Positions 1 through 11,611 of a DNA stretch of 64,000 nt are shown in pieces. Source of the stretch: Diphasiastrum complanatum (lineage: Eukaryota; Streptophyta; Lycopodiopsida; Lycopodiales; Lycopodiaceae); the NCBI GenBank assembly GCA_029204225.1, contig MU832549.1, positions 1 to 64,000 of the forward strand, read 5' to 3'. Each line of letters begins with the position of its first letter. Position 1 is the first letter of the stretch. Below the pieces are notes generated by a model that worked only from the letters and a program-made list of their open reading frames with translations, was not told where the DNA came from and made no database searches. Made by a program: the position numbers and the translations under genes.

Positions 1-529
1 ACTAGTACAATAGCAGATGACAAACAACCATGTTCTTATTTTGAATGATGTTCCATAACAAAACTGTTTACTTGGAATTATTCCAGAGCCTAGAAGAAAG
101 GGTAGCATATACCTAGTTTGGATCGTGTGGACAAACTGAATCCTGCACCTATGCTTTACACCAACGGAATTGAATTCACAAAGCTGAAGCCTGAAACATG
201 GGGATGTCAATATCAACACAAATGTAACAATCATGTAGTTACAGATGAGATGCTGTGGCTCAATAATTGACTTACGATGTGCTATACAGTGAGAGCAGCC
301 TTTAGTCTTGACTTGTTGCTGCACCGCAATCCAATAACTCACTAACAAGGAATTTAGTGATGCACTGACTGATGCAACCTGCTGAGCTGAGCGATAAACC
401 AGTTGCAATGAAAACTGCTCTGCGCAACTTGACACTGATTGCATTTCGACCACTGATCCTGTTTGCTTGCTGTTAATCTAACATGAGGCAGGTGTCAACA
501 TTCCAGATCCAGAAGACCTCGGATTCAAG
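1..529. other. Intergenic, 3' flank of the GALS-like gene
   Basis: No coding sequence, RNA gene or mobile-element signature is visible. The stretch lies just beyond the stop codon of the minus-strand GT92 gene, so it probably holds its 3' UTR and terminator, but no polyadenylation signal can be assigned with confidence. Confidence 0.5.
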
Positions 530-2142
530 TTATGTTTCTAGCAGTGCTGCTGGATCAGTAGCAGTAAACAACTCTTGCTCTAACTGTTTCGCCTTCTCTG
601 CAAATGGTATCATTGAGCCATCGTAGATCAAGGTGTCTTCACCATCGGAGATATTCCACCTTTGCTTGTGGTCTAAAAATTCCCTACACACCTCGCCCTT
701 GGTGGTCACAGTGTTGTGATAGTGATAGTATCTACCCACAGAAGCATCGCATCTGTCATCGGGTCCATCATACGCTATTGCCCAATGTACACCAGCGCTT
801 GTTACTTTTCTTGGATTTAGTGCCATCTTAACGTCGACGTTTTGACTTGTGACGATGTGATAAGCTAGCTTCTCCATTGCCCATTTACTGTAAATTAAAT
901 GCCATCAACAGCAAGTTTAATATCAATTCACAATTCTAACAAAATTTGCCCAAACTGGATTAATTTCTCTGCTCAACAAAATCAAGAAGTTTCTAGTATC
1001 TACAAAGTGTAAATCAAGCAATTGTGGTTTAACCTTGAGGCAGAATTGTTTTCGATTGCACAGAACTTGTCAGAAATCCTATATTGCGTGAATAATACTT
1101 GCGCACTATCAGAGTATCGAGCAAATACGTCGTGGATCGTCTTGGGAGGCTCGAAGTATATGTATTCATCAATATCGAAGAAAAATGTCCAATTTGCTAA
1201 AAATCTTGTTCGATGCAAGCAGTCGGCAACAATCAGAAACTGATTATAGTAGTAGCCGTCATACTGGCTCTGTTGCCTTACGTTTTCAACCGTAACCCGA
1301 CCTAGCTTGATCCAAGGATTCAACACTTCTCTTACTGCATCGTTAATTCCTCCAGCGTCGTAGAAGACAAAGTGAGAGCGCGGACCAAAGACAAGGCCGT
1401 GATAAGCCAGCCATTCTCTAATTCTTTTGGGATTAATATCTCCATAGAGCGGAGATCCACAATACAAGAACTCGTAGCGATATGGGGGAGCAAAATTGCT
1501 CCATTTGTAATCACCTGGCTTCTCAGTGAGAGCTACAATGCGCTCCTTAGTTCCAAATGTGTCGCCCACAAAAGCATCTAGAATCAACTGACCACCATTG
1601 CCATCAGTTCCTATATCTACTTCGAAGGCACATATCACAGAAACTACCTTGTACACCCTGCCATAATGGTAGTCTGTGTAGTAGACACTTGCACGGCCTT
1701 CCACCGAAGAATTCTGCGCATTGATAGCTATCCAAGAACATCCAAAGCTTGGGCTGCCAAACGTATGCAGAGGTTTGGAAGCCAAACCCACAACGGCAAA
1801 CGACCTGTTTCCAACACGGTAAGCTCCTAACTCCACATAAACATGAGCAGCGCAGCCATAACCTCTAAACTCTCTGCCTGCATCTTGATCCCTGGGCAGA
1901 ATATCCTGAAGAGTCAGTCTTCCAACCTTATTAGTTCCTAGCAAAGCTGCATTTCCCTGATCATTGCAACTGCAATTAGGCCTGCTGCTTTGGAGATAAA
2001 GATCGAAAGTCATTGTAGATATCGCTACGAATAGCAGAATCAGTCCCAGACCATTTCCAAATAGCGATGCAGGCATCAGATTAGCCATCGCTGGATGGGC
2101 GAGGCGAAGGAGGAATGCAAAGGAAGAACGTTCAAGAGCCAT
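530..2142 (-). CDS. GALS: GT92-family galactosyltransferase, galactan synthase (GALS)-like
   Basis: Two exons: 2142-1034 and 887-530, with a 146-bp intron (888-1033). The donor AAG|GTTAAA and acceptor TTTACAG fit, and the split Ser codon (AG+T) restores the frame, giving 488 aa, close to plant GALS proteins. Seen: a single hydrophobic anchor at about residues 29-48 after a short N-terminus (type II Golgi topology); the GT92 domain over about 100-460; the DxD-type metal/nucleotide-sugar motif FFDIDEY with D323 and D325; a KWAMEKL block just across the splice junction; and RYYHYHNTVT near the C-terminus, typical of plant GALS. In this family (formerly DUF23) GALS enzymes add beta-1,4-galactose from UDP-galactose to pectic galactan in the Golgi; this substrate is inferred from homology. 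Upstream lies a G-box cluster. The acceptor specificity and which GALS paralogue this is cannot be told. The 60-100 aa minus-strand continuation past 1034 is intron read-through. Confidence 0.9.
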
Positions 2143-2500
2143 GGGCAGTAGCAGCCATTTGTGTGGAGCTTAAAGGGACGGAATCGTCTAGGCCCGCCCA
2201 CTTGGATGCTAGCCACGTGGAAATCTTAAATCGATCGATCGTTAGCACGTGGCAATATTTAACTGCTCTTCAAGAATTGAACGCAATAAGAAGTAGCGAC
2301 CGGGCCGGGCATTACGCTCACCCACTTCGATGCCAGCCACGTGTAAAACACGCCACTTGGAGACATTTCTTTAAATCATCGTTGAAACGTGGCACTATCC
2401 GAATGCTTTCCAGGGGATCTAACGTTGGCTAGCTAAGAATGTGATTTTGTAACTAAGCTCCTGGGAGAAGCTTAAACGTGGCCAATGGAGGGGCTAATGG
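2143..2500 (-). promoter_or_regulatory. Promoter region with a cluster of ACGT-core (G-box/ABRE-like) elements
   Basis: Immediately upstream of the GALS-like start there are three CACGTG hexamers (2214-2219, 2246-2251, 2338-2343) and two further ACGTGGC cores (2387-2393, 2476-2482) within about 270 bp. Two of the G-boxes sit in a 24-bp imperfect direct repeat (2197-2220 and 2321-2344). ACGT cores are known binding sites for plant bZIP/bHLH factors, including ABA- and light-response regulators. Regulation of this gene by them is inference. No TATA box was assigned. Confidence 0.5.
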
Positions 2501-2645
2501 AGCAAAAAAGTAAAACCCCATGGCCCTCTTCCAAAAGCAAAAGGACGTCTCAATTCATTGAGAGAAGAGAAGGTGGCATGTTTGTCTCCAAAGTTGAAAA
2601 GGTGACACTTCACCTAATAATGTACCCTTAGGCTATCCAACTAAG

Positions 2646-3087
2646 GTAATGCATAGTTGCCGCATATTTTTAGACTGCTTAAAAAGCAAAATGGGCGACC
2701 CACTATTTTCAACATTGATTAAGTTTTCGAGATGCAAATTCTGCTTCATAATGGTCCCATGAAAAAAGCTTAGCTTCGAAAACATTGATTATGGACTAGG
2801 TATCGTTCATGAAGAGGTGGGCTACTGCTTGTAGCAAGATGAGCTGCGGGGCGACGAATCTTGCTGCAAGGTTGTAGCCCACCGTCGGATAAACGATACC
2901 TAACATAGCAGGAGAGAGATAGATGGTCAAGATCTAAATCTGGTTGTATCCTGTGCTATGGCTCATAATCTGAGTGTTCTCAACCAATGGCGTTATGCCA
3001 CATGTCCGATATCATTGCTCACGACTGCTATGTTTTTCAAATGCAGATTCTACTTGGTCATGTGAAAAACTAGCAACTATGCATTAC
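2646..3087. repeat. Small element bounded by a 15-bp perfect inverted repeat, with internal hairpin
   Basis: The 15-mer at 2646-2660 is the exact reverse complement of 3073-3087. Inside, 2798-2840 and 2858-2901 form a second imperfect inverted repeat (arms about 43 nt, loop of about 17 nt, 2841-2857). No ORF lies between them. This could be a small MITE-like nonautonomous element or a hairpin RNA locus. No target-site duplication was found, so the MITE reading is weak. Confidence 0.4.
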
Positions 3088-4667
3088 GCAATGGAATGAG
3101 CCTGACAAATGACATTTTGCCTGGCTTCCAGGCCTCGCCTGTGACTCTTTACCGAGTGGAATGTCATATGCCCGACTCATTCCATAATACTTTCTTAGTG
3201 TCGAGTGATGGTGAAGCTAAACTTGTAAGAGGCTTGAACAAGGCTTGTGTGGTAAGCTTATTCTTAACCAATTGTGTGACCATCCTTTTTAGATGTCTTG
3301 GTTTCTTGCAATGCCACAGTGCTTGTGTTTACTTTTGTCTTTTGGAATCACTTTATTTATTAGAATATACTTGTGCTTGTCAAAGACTAAAACCCTTCAC
3401 CAAACTCTCATGTGAACAAACAATGCAAGTTTGACGTCAACCTAGCACTAAAGATTATGCCCATGTGGACATTTGATGATTGAATGTCGCATTGCAAATG
3501 GAGCTTTCAACGTCTGCTTGCTATGTGACATTGAATCATTTGGGTCTTCACATGAAAAATTCTATGGGAAGGTCCACTTTTTTTAAGACTTTTTAAAAAA
3601 TACTTGCAACATGGCATTATGCAAGGGCAGATTGAGAACCTCAACATGACGATCTCCCTACACATAATCCTTGTGATTGTGTATTTACACATGTATACAA
3701 GTGGTTACTCTAATTTTACATAGTAAGGACAAATAAATCAAATCTTTGAGCTAATTTCTAGCAAGCAAAGCCCCACATCCACTAAAAACTTTAAACGTTT
3801 TCATCTTTATATGGTTGATTTGCAAAAATATTTTATTTCATTCCATATTTTATTGAATTTGATTCTTTCCCACTATTTGTTTGAACTACATTTAGGAGCT
3901 GGCAATCATCGTACAAAGATTTGTCTAGTTGATGTGTATATCTCTATCTTCTCTTTATAACATTTATGTAAGAAAAAAAAAATTGTATATAAATACGACT
4001 GTATGACAAAAGTGTTAACGTTCTAGTGAGACATGGTCAAAATACATCAAGCTTAAGGTCAAATTTGAAGAAGAAAATCAAGAAGGGAAGGACAAAGTTC
4101 ATGTTATAAATGATCCCAAGTAGTTCATTTTGAATTTTTAGCCCTACAGATCCGATAAGGAATGTTTGTGAGGCAGTTGGTGCTAGTGATACTAAAAACA
4201 TTCTAATTTATTTTGATGGTATCCTAGGACTAGATGGGTGGTATTGCACTATCTCTATTTGAGCTTATCAGAATGTTGCATCCTATTATTGGATTAAGAG
4301 ACTATCGATTGTATGAACAAAATAAAGTTAGTGATGTATGGCTATCTTTTGATGTTATGATGATTTTTTTATTTTAAAAATTCCAATTTAACCTCCTTTC
4401 TATAGTAAATAGAAGAAGAGGATAAAGATAAAAGAACTTTACTTTTTTGAACGTCGCAAAAAAACTATTGAAATTTTATCACATTTTTCACTAAATACAA
4501 TAGATGACAAATTTAATAAATATTGTATAAGGCGTGTTATTGTGGTTACACCAAAGCATGGTTGTGATTAATTTTCTAATTTTGATGCTAGACATTCCTA
4601 ATCCAAATAAGGAAAAACAAGAGGTGGATGTGAATCGATATAGGTATATTACATTACGAGTAAAAAG
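3088..4667. other. AT-rich intergenic DNA, no gene recognised
   Basis: The only longer open frame (plus strand 3096-3434, 112 codons) has no recognisable domain and a composition expected by chance. No transposon domain, tRNA or strong repeat was recognised. Confidence 0.4.
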
Positions 4668-5972
4668 GAGCGTAGACTCGGGTACTAGGAAAATTGACAT
4701 TTATGAAAGGAGGTCTACATCCTACATGAAAACATAAATCATATAATCAATAGCTCATTGACAACTACCTAAAATTTTGCAACGTTGTTAGAAAGTTTTG
4801 TTCATTAGAAACATTAAGGCAAAACTTTAACGGTCACAAAATTCAAAATTACCTTCGAAATTCCTTTCCCATTTCTGCAAGACTTAATTGTCCATCTATG
4901 AAAAATCAGAGATAAAAACTTTAGTTCATCAATGATCTTTAGCCAAATTTGGTTGCACATCCAAAAATAGCTAGAAGATAGAAATCACTACTTTATCCAT
5001 GCTAGAACTTAGAAATACATAATGATTTGATCATAAACACTTGAATATGACTTAGTATCGTCCCTTTCCGTACAGTAGTGAACAATCAAAACTGTTTGAA
5101 TGACTACTAATTCAAAATATTGTACTTCACACGTGTGGAAGCTAGATCAACCATAAAATCAACATTCTACACATAGAAAACTCAAGATATCAAAAGTGAC
5201 CTAATTTGAAAACTTCTAGATTCTTCATCAGAAACTTAGAAATTCTAGTCTAGATGCAATGTACCAAAATCAGCCAATTATAATGGGTCTAAATCCGAAC
5301 TCATCCACTTATCTACTTGCCAAAAATAGTAAAAAAAATATTTAGGCCTTTATTGACAAATTTGAAACTATCTCTAAGTTGATATTTCATTTTGGCCTCC
5401 AAAAATGCCAATAAAGCAACAAACTAGTTGACAATTTTTCACAATCCCTCTTCAAATAGTTTTAAGATAGATTTAACCAGACTACTTTGATCCACTTAAA
5501 AATGATCTCCATCCTAAGTATAGACCTCCTTTCTATGGTTTCATAGTAGATTGCATAATTGATATAGATAATAGTGTCCACATTGGATGCCTCACTATTT
5601 CTTACATCTACTTTACACATTAAGATGTAACTTGAACATGAAGAACCAAATAGAATGTAAATGTAATGATTCCTCCATGCTTCCAACTTTGAACTCCGAG
5701 TCTGAAAAATAACAGCAACCAAACAAAAAATGTGAGTAATCAATCATTGCTTGCATGTATCCTCCATCTTTGTCCTTCCTTGATATGTATCCCCCATGAA
5801 AATCCATGAATGAGCCTCCATCTCCATCTTGCCATAAGATATTATCAACCCTTGATGACTTGATCATGAATGATTGATATAATCAGCCTCCTTTGGCTTC
5901 ATTTCCATCAGCAAAACTAGCCAAGAATGCTAGTACAACTCCATCAGCAAAATGATGCAAAACAATGTAGCT
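4668..5972 (+). repeat. 1305-bp direct repeat, copy A
   Basis: This segment recurs at 6956-8260 with the same length, about a dozen substitutions and no indel (about 99% identity), so the duplication is recent. Frames in it are short and unrecognised. The ends do not read TG...CA and no adjacent PBS or PPT is seen, so a pair of LTRs is not well supported. Sequence from its right end continues into an inverted third copy at 9440-9760. Confidence 0.85.
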
Positions 5973-6955
5973 AGTTTTACCATATCTTGACAATTTGCAC
6001 ATGAAATTGCTCAAACATGAGATAGAACAAGTAAAGTAAACTTGAAAATTACTTTCTTGTTGCTCCCTTGACCTTATTTGAGTCTTCAATAACTTGAAAA
6101 ACTAGATCCAAAGTATCTTTGCCACTTGACTTCCCAATACCACTCTGTTGACTTAGATCGAATAGAGGAATGTCTTGGTAGGTGTCAATGACAACTATGA
6201 GGGGAGCAAATAATTAGGCATCTGAGACAGCCATGCTTCCTTTGAGATTAGACATTCTGAATTGAGTGAGTGTCAATAAAGAAAGAAAGAAGATCAGAAA
6301 GCATTCGTAGTGCAATACACATAAGAAAATAGAGAATCTGAATTAAGCAGTTGTGAATACAACGATCAGATCACAATCTTGTGCCCAAGAATGGTTCATA
6401 GTAATGGCGCACTGTGTGTAGTGATCTTACTTAGCTAGTTACAAATTAAATAACTATCTCGGTTTCTTGAATGGCTTACACTCAGAACTTTTATCCTATG
6501 AAATCAGATAATTAAGACACAATGGAGTTCACGTAGGAACTTTGATTCACTCTTCTCCACTTGCATGTGTTTATCACAGATTGTCTCATCATCATTTACG
6601 TGAGTTGCCATTATGAATATATACATGGAACAGTTATAATGACTGCGTAGGCAACGAGCATGAAACAGTGACGTTACTAAAAAGTGCTAAAGTGCACTGT
6701 GACGAAGTCTACATTTGGATAGGGCAGTGTGGATGACGTGGATCTCGAACTCGAAGATTTTGAGTTATAGGTGATCGAATAGGATGTTGTCGAATATTTC
6801 GAACTTGAAGAGTTCGTCATTGATCCTGATTTTGCTCCAGTTGGTTGATGCACAGACGTTCGACTTCAGAGAGTAAGACTGCAAAGTTGTCATAGAGAGA
6901 GACTGTGTGTATATATTTACATAACGTATTGGTGCTCAAAATTTGAGTTGAACTT
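5973..6955. other. 983-bp spacer between the direct repeats
   Basis: No intact ORF. The first 140 bp (to about 6115) match, inverted, the segment near 9440-9600. Around 6345-6365 it shares an ACAACGATCAGATCACAAT-type string with the left end of the copia LTR at 40692, suggesting LTR-derived material. The remainder is unassigned. Confidence 0.45.
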
Positions 6956-8260
6956 GAGCGTAGACTCGGGTACTAGGAAAATTGACATTTATGAAAGGAG
7001 GTCTACATCCTACATGAAAACATAAATCATATAATCAATAGCTCATTGACAACTACCTAAAATTTTGCAATATTGTTAGAAAGTTTTGTTCATTAGAAAC
7101 ATTAAGGCAGAACTTTAACGGTCACAAAATTCAAAATTACCTTCGAAATTCCTTTCCCATTTCTGCAAGACTTAATTGTCCATCTATGAAAAATCAGAGA
7201 TAAAAACTTTAGTTCATCAATGATCTTTAGCCAAATTTGGTTGCACATCCAAAAATAGCTAGAAGATAGAAATCACTACTTTATCCATGCTAGAACTTAG
7301 AAATACATAATGATTTGATCATAAACACTTGAATATGACTTAGTATCGTCCCTTTCCGTACAGTAGTGAACAATCAAAACTGTTTGAATGACTACTAATT
7401 CAAAATATTGTACTTCACACGTGTGGAAGCTAGATCAACCATAAAATCAACATTCTACACATAGAAAACTCAAGATATCAAAAGTGACCTAATTTGGAAA
7501 CTTCTAGATTCTTCATCAGAAACTTAGAAATTCTAGTCTAGATGCAATGTACCAAAATTAGCCAATTATAATGGGTCTAAATCCGAACTCATCCACTTAT
7601 CTACTTGTCAAAAATAGTAAAAAAAATATTTAGGCCTTTATTGACAAATTTGAAACTATCTCTAAGTTGATATTTCATTTTGGCCTCCAAAAATGCCAAT
7701 AAAGCAACAAACTAGTTGACAATTTTTCACAATCCCTCTTCAAATAGTTTTAAGATAGATTTAACCAGACTACTTTGATCCACTTAAAAATGATCTCCAT
7801 CCTAAGTATAGACCTCCTTTCTATGGTTTCATAGTAGATTGCATAATTGATATAGATAATAGTGTCCACATTGGATGCCTCACTATTTCTTACATCTACT
7901 TTACACATTAAGATGTAACTTGAACATGAAGAACCAAATAGAATGTAAATGTAATGATTCCTCCATGCTTCCAACTTTGAACTCCGAGTCTGAAAAATAA
8001 CAGCAACCAAACAAAAAATGTAAGTAATCAATCATTGCTTGCATGTATCCTCCATCTTTGTCCTTCCTTGATATGTATCCCCCATGAAAATCCATGAATG
8101 AGCCTCCATCTCCATCTTGCCATAAGATATTATCAACCCTTGATGACTTGATCATGAATGATTGATATAATGAGCCTCCTTTGGCTTCATTTCCATCAAC
8201 AAAACCAGCCAAGAATGCTAGTACAACTCCATCATCAAAATGATGCAAAACAATGTAGCT
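6956..8260 (+). repeat. 1305-bp direct repeat, copy B
   Basis: Second copy of 4668-5972, offset by 2288 bp, in the same orientation, about 99% identical and of equal length. To its right the sequence changes abruptly to GC-richer, coding-like material at 8261. Confidence 0.85.
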
Positions 8261-8989
8261 GGTGACGCATTGCAAACAACGTAGTTTATAGACTCGCCTC
8301 TGTGTGCTGAGCCTACCGCACTAGAGGAGGTGGCGACATAGGAGATTCTAATAGAGGAGGAGGATGACGAGGATGACAATGCACCAAAGGCCACACCTCA
8401 GCCAAGCCCAGCTAGCGTTTCAACACCGACTGCTCCTCAGGACATAATCGCAACCTATCAGCACTTGGGCACATTGCTCCAAGAACTAATAGCCAATTCT
8501 ACCTTGGATGACCAGGTGGTTGAATTAGCAACAAGCAACACCGGCCCTCATGGTAGTTCCACTATCATCCCATCTTGAAGCTACACAGGTAGAAACATGC
8601 CAAGATCAAGGATCAGATGCAACGGGGCTGACATTTGTACAAAACCAAGGAGTAGATCAAGGGCAAGGGCTAGAATAGAGCACCCCTATATCAATGGAGG
8701 AGCAACAAGCCTCGACCTCCCAGGGCTCTCGCTCAAGATCGGCGAGCCGAGCGTTCTGCAAACCCAAAAACGTGGAGGACAAAATTGATGAATTCCTTGT
8801 CCAATATCCTTACGAATCCTCATGCAGCGGGGTGGCAAAGCACATTTATAGCCAAGGAAGTAAAAGGGAACGAGATTACATCTCTCCTGGCTCTGGCACC
8901 ACAACCTGCATGGCAGCAACAAATCTTCAAATGATCTCCATTGGCCATTAGGGCATACATGTCTAGTCCACGGACATTGCAGATCAACC
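8261..8989 (+). other. Decayed coding-like segment, family not identified
   Basis: The composition becomes GC-richer. Plus-strand frames show an acidic tract followed by Ser/Pro/Thr-rich sequence near 8330-8500 and an Arg/Ser-rich stretch near 8690-8760, interrupted by stops. It directly precedes a copia hinge/RT fragment in the same orientation, so it may be the low-complexity linker between integrase and reverse transcriptase of that element, or another transposon remnant. No catalytic motif is visible. Confidence 0.3.
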
Positions 8990-9326
8990 CCCACTACGTC
9001 CGGATGGTGATGATGATGGACCTTCATCAAGTCAAAAGCCAAGGAGAACATCAAGGGAAAGACAAGTACCTTCAAGGCTCACATATGTTGCAATGGGTAA
9101 GCAGGTAGTTTCAATAAGTTATGTTGCTTTCCTAACCTCTTTTGATATACCTACAAGTGTAGATGAAGCAAGGAAAGAAGAGGAGTGGATCCAAGCAATG
9201 GATCTTGAGTATCAAGCTCTTATGGAGAATGAAACATCTTTTGGAGGATCTTCTTGTGTTGATGGTGCTATGCAAGTGGATGGATGTTATCTTGCTGTAA
9301 AGGCAATTAATGGATCTAGAAAATAA
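8990..9326 (+). pseudogene. Ty1/copia fragment: basic hinge and start of reverse transcriptase
   Basis: The frame reads an RRTSRERQ-type basic linker, then PSRLTYVA, and then (about 9140-9235) the EARKEEEWIQAMDLEYQALM block that normally opens a copia reverse transcriptase, ending at NET where the invariant Trp would follow. The reading then loses similarity, so the RT core, RNase H and LTR are absent. It is a truncated relic lying between the direct repeat and the inverted partial copy. Confidence 0.7.
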
Positions 9327-9439
9327 AATTTGTTCAATGATTTTGATGGTCAAGTTGATGATCAAGAGGTTGATCTCAAAGGGCTTCAACTAGTCAAAAG
9401 GGAAGTTGGCAATTTGGAGCTAGTCAAGAGCATCAAAGG

Positions 9440-9760
9440 AGAGGTAATTGGCAAAGATGTTATGGATCTATTTTTGTAGCTTATTGAAGACTTAATTAAG
9501 GTCAAAGGATCATCAAGTAATTGTTGTTCAAGTCTACTTTACTTGTTCTATCTCATGTTTGAGCAATTTCATGTGGATGTGTGCAGATTGTCAAGATATG
9601 GTAAAACTAGCTACATCGGTGAGCATTGTTTTGATGTTGGATTTGTACCAGCATTCTTGGCTGGTTTTGCTGATGGAAATGAAGCTATTGGAGGTTCATT
9701 ATATCACTCATCCATGGCTAAGTTCTCAAGTGTTGAGCTACTTAGTGCCAATGTTTTGGA
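9440..9760 (-). repeat. Inverted partial copy of the 5.8-6.1 kb region
   Basis: The reverse complement of about 5800-6115 is found here with clear but imperfect identity (for example CTATCTCATGTTTGAGCAAT and GTCAAGATATGGTAAAACTA). It spans the junction between direct-repeat copy A and the spacer, showing that this junction existed as one unit before the duplication. The divergence is larger than between copies A and B. Confidence 0.75.
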
Positions 9761-9790
9761 GATTATCATTGCAATCGCAAGCATTAGATA

Positions 9791-10692
9791 AACTTAGAGC
9801 CCGAAGAGGGCCTTTGAAAAAGATGCTTTTTTATTTTTTGTCTTATTTTTATTGTCATGTGGACCAATTGAAACCTTGAAGTCAGGGTTCTACGTAACGT
9901 AGAATTTTTCAAATATAAATAAAATAAAAACTTTTAAAATATATTGTTGTTTTGTCGGGCAATATGTGGAAATGCTATTGGTTGATGAAGCCTACCCTTC
10001 CAGCTCATCACTGCCCGAAGAGACCCAAAAATATTGAAAATGAATATGACAGATAGTTGAGATGAGAAAATCGATGTACCATTAATGTACATGCATTGTC
10101 AAATCATGGTTAACAGGGTTAACCAGAGTTAGTTTGTGGTGCCAAATAGATCAATGTTTTAAATTTATGCCAACACATTTCAGATTCATAGTTTAGTGTT
10201 TCGGATTTTTGCGTGCACACATTACGAATGGTGCCATCAAGCAAGTCGTGCTCCTCAAACGACTCTGTGCTTCCATTCAACGAGAAAGATGATAATGGAT
10301 TATGGGTGCCAAGAAAATATTCAAAAAACTCTTGGGTTTTGATGCATCCATCATCAAGAGGAGCATTTTGAAAAAGCAAAAGGTCAAAACTATCATTTCG
10401 ATCTTATTGGAAGGCTAGAATTTTGGATTTCAGAACATCATCAGGAGGAAAATCTATTTCTGAAATTCTAGTCCAACATGTATATATGCATTCAGAGATA
10501 AATCTGCAAGGATTCAACCGTCAGGATCACAAAAACAACAACTATGAATATTGATATTTTTTATACTTAGATTTTTTTCATTCACAAATATCAAATAGTA
10601 AACTTGCCAATCTGATCATTTTTCTCTTGCAGATTAATATCCATCCAACATAAATGAATGGGAGCCCAGTGGGTCTTTAGCAGGTGTGTTAG
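9791..10692. other. Intergenic, one unrecognised minus-strand ORF
   Basis: A minus-strand frame at 10119-10379 (86 codons) has protein-like composition but no domain I recognise. The region 10560-10640 is T-rich and ends in TTTTTCTCTTGCAG, a good splice acceptor just upstream of the plus-strand frame at 10693. Confidence 0.35.
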
Positions 10693-11611
10693 ATGTTATT
10701 CACAACTAGACAGCTGCAATATCGAGGTAGAACTGCAAAAGATCTAGTAAATAGTGGGATCTTTTTTTATAAATCAATGTACATTCTTGATACAAAAGAA
10801 AATTTTGGACAAATAGCCTCAATTCCATTACCTAGTTTTGAAAGTGATGAATGGATTGCACCAGATGCTATAGTTTCAGAATCATTTTGTTGCAAGATAT
10901 ATAATGATGTAAAAAATTCATTAAAAATGAGCACGAAATAAAAAACAGTCAGATTGAGTTGGTTTTTTTTCTTGAATATATTTGCGGATTTCTTTTCAAG
11001 TGTCCATGTACACAAAACCCCAACGATGTTTGTATGCAAAAATTTATCAGATAGTTTATTATCAGAACTTATGAATGAAGGTTGGGACAAAAGATCAGAT
11101 GGAGAAATAGAATCCAAAATTAAAATGTCTTCCATGTGCTTTCGTTATCAAATTGAAAAACAAATGCTGAGCTTATGCTTCCATTATCAAAGATGGAAAA
11201 AGAATAAAGGTAAATGGGTGTCACTCGATCAAGACTTGGAAGCCAGTAGACATTCAAAACAAAATAATATTGAAATTATATACAATGATGTCATTTTGAC
11301 GTGTGTTGAGGTGGAAGAAGATTGAAGTCTAAATTACATCAGGCGGGAACTATCGCTCCTACAAGATGATGTACTTTCAGACTTCAAATTCATTTTCAAT
11401 GGTAAACTCGTAAGTAACTATAAACACTCGATCCTTTATGAATAGTTTCAATCAAAACTTTTTAATACAATCTCTATTCTAATTGTAACTCACTTTGTAT
11501 TAGTTTTATGTAGGTACGTAAAAGACATGATCTCGAGATCAAATGCAGAGATATTGGCGAAACAATCCAACTTATATCCCTTCCATCATTTGCCAGCGTA
11601 ATTTGTTAAGG
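10693..11611 (+). pseudogene. Unrecognised plus-strand gene remnant, two in-frame stops, possible ubiquitin-like C-terminus
   Basis: One reading frame runs from 10693 to a plausible donor at 11409 (CTC|GTAAGT), broken only by TAA at 10939 and TGA at 11323. An acceptor near 11513 (TTTTATGTAG) continues it in phase 0 to a stop at about 11609. The tail (about 11340-11600) has a beta-grasp-like pattern: DFKFIFNGKL followed across the splice by VRKRHDLEIKCRDI and ETIQLISL. The middle is Lys/Ser-rich with WKKNKGKW. I do not recognise the family. It could be a recently dead gene, exons whose intervening stops lie in unrecognised introns, or a transposon cargo fragment. AT-rich codon use differs from the GALS-like and J8 genes. 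Confidence 0.4.

Noticed and set aside
1022-1581. Plus-strand ORFs over the GALS-like gene
   Set aside because: Shadow frames of a conserved GT92 coding region on the minus strand.
4668-8260. Reading the 1305-bp direct repeats as LTRs of one element
   Set aside because: No TG...CA ends, no PBS or PPT next to them, only 983 bp between and no retroviral domain inside; kept as a direct repeat.
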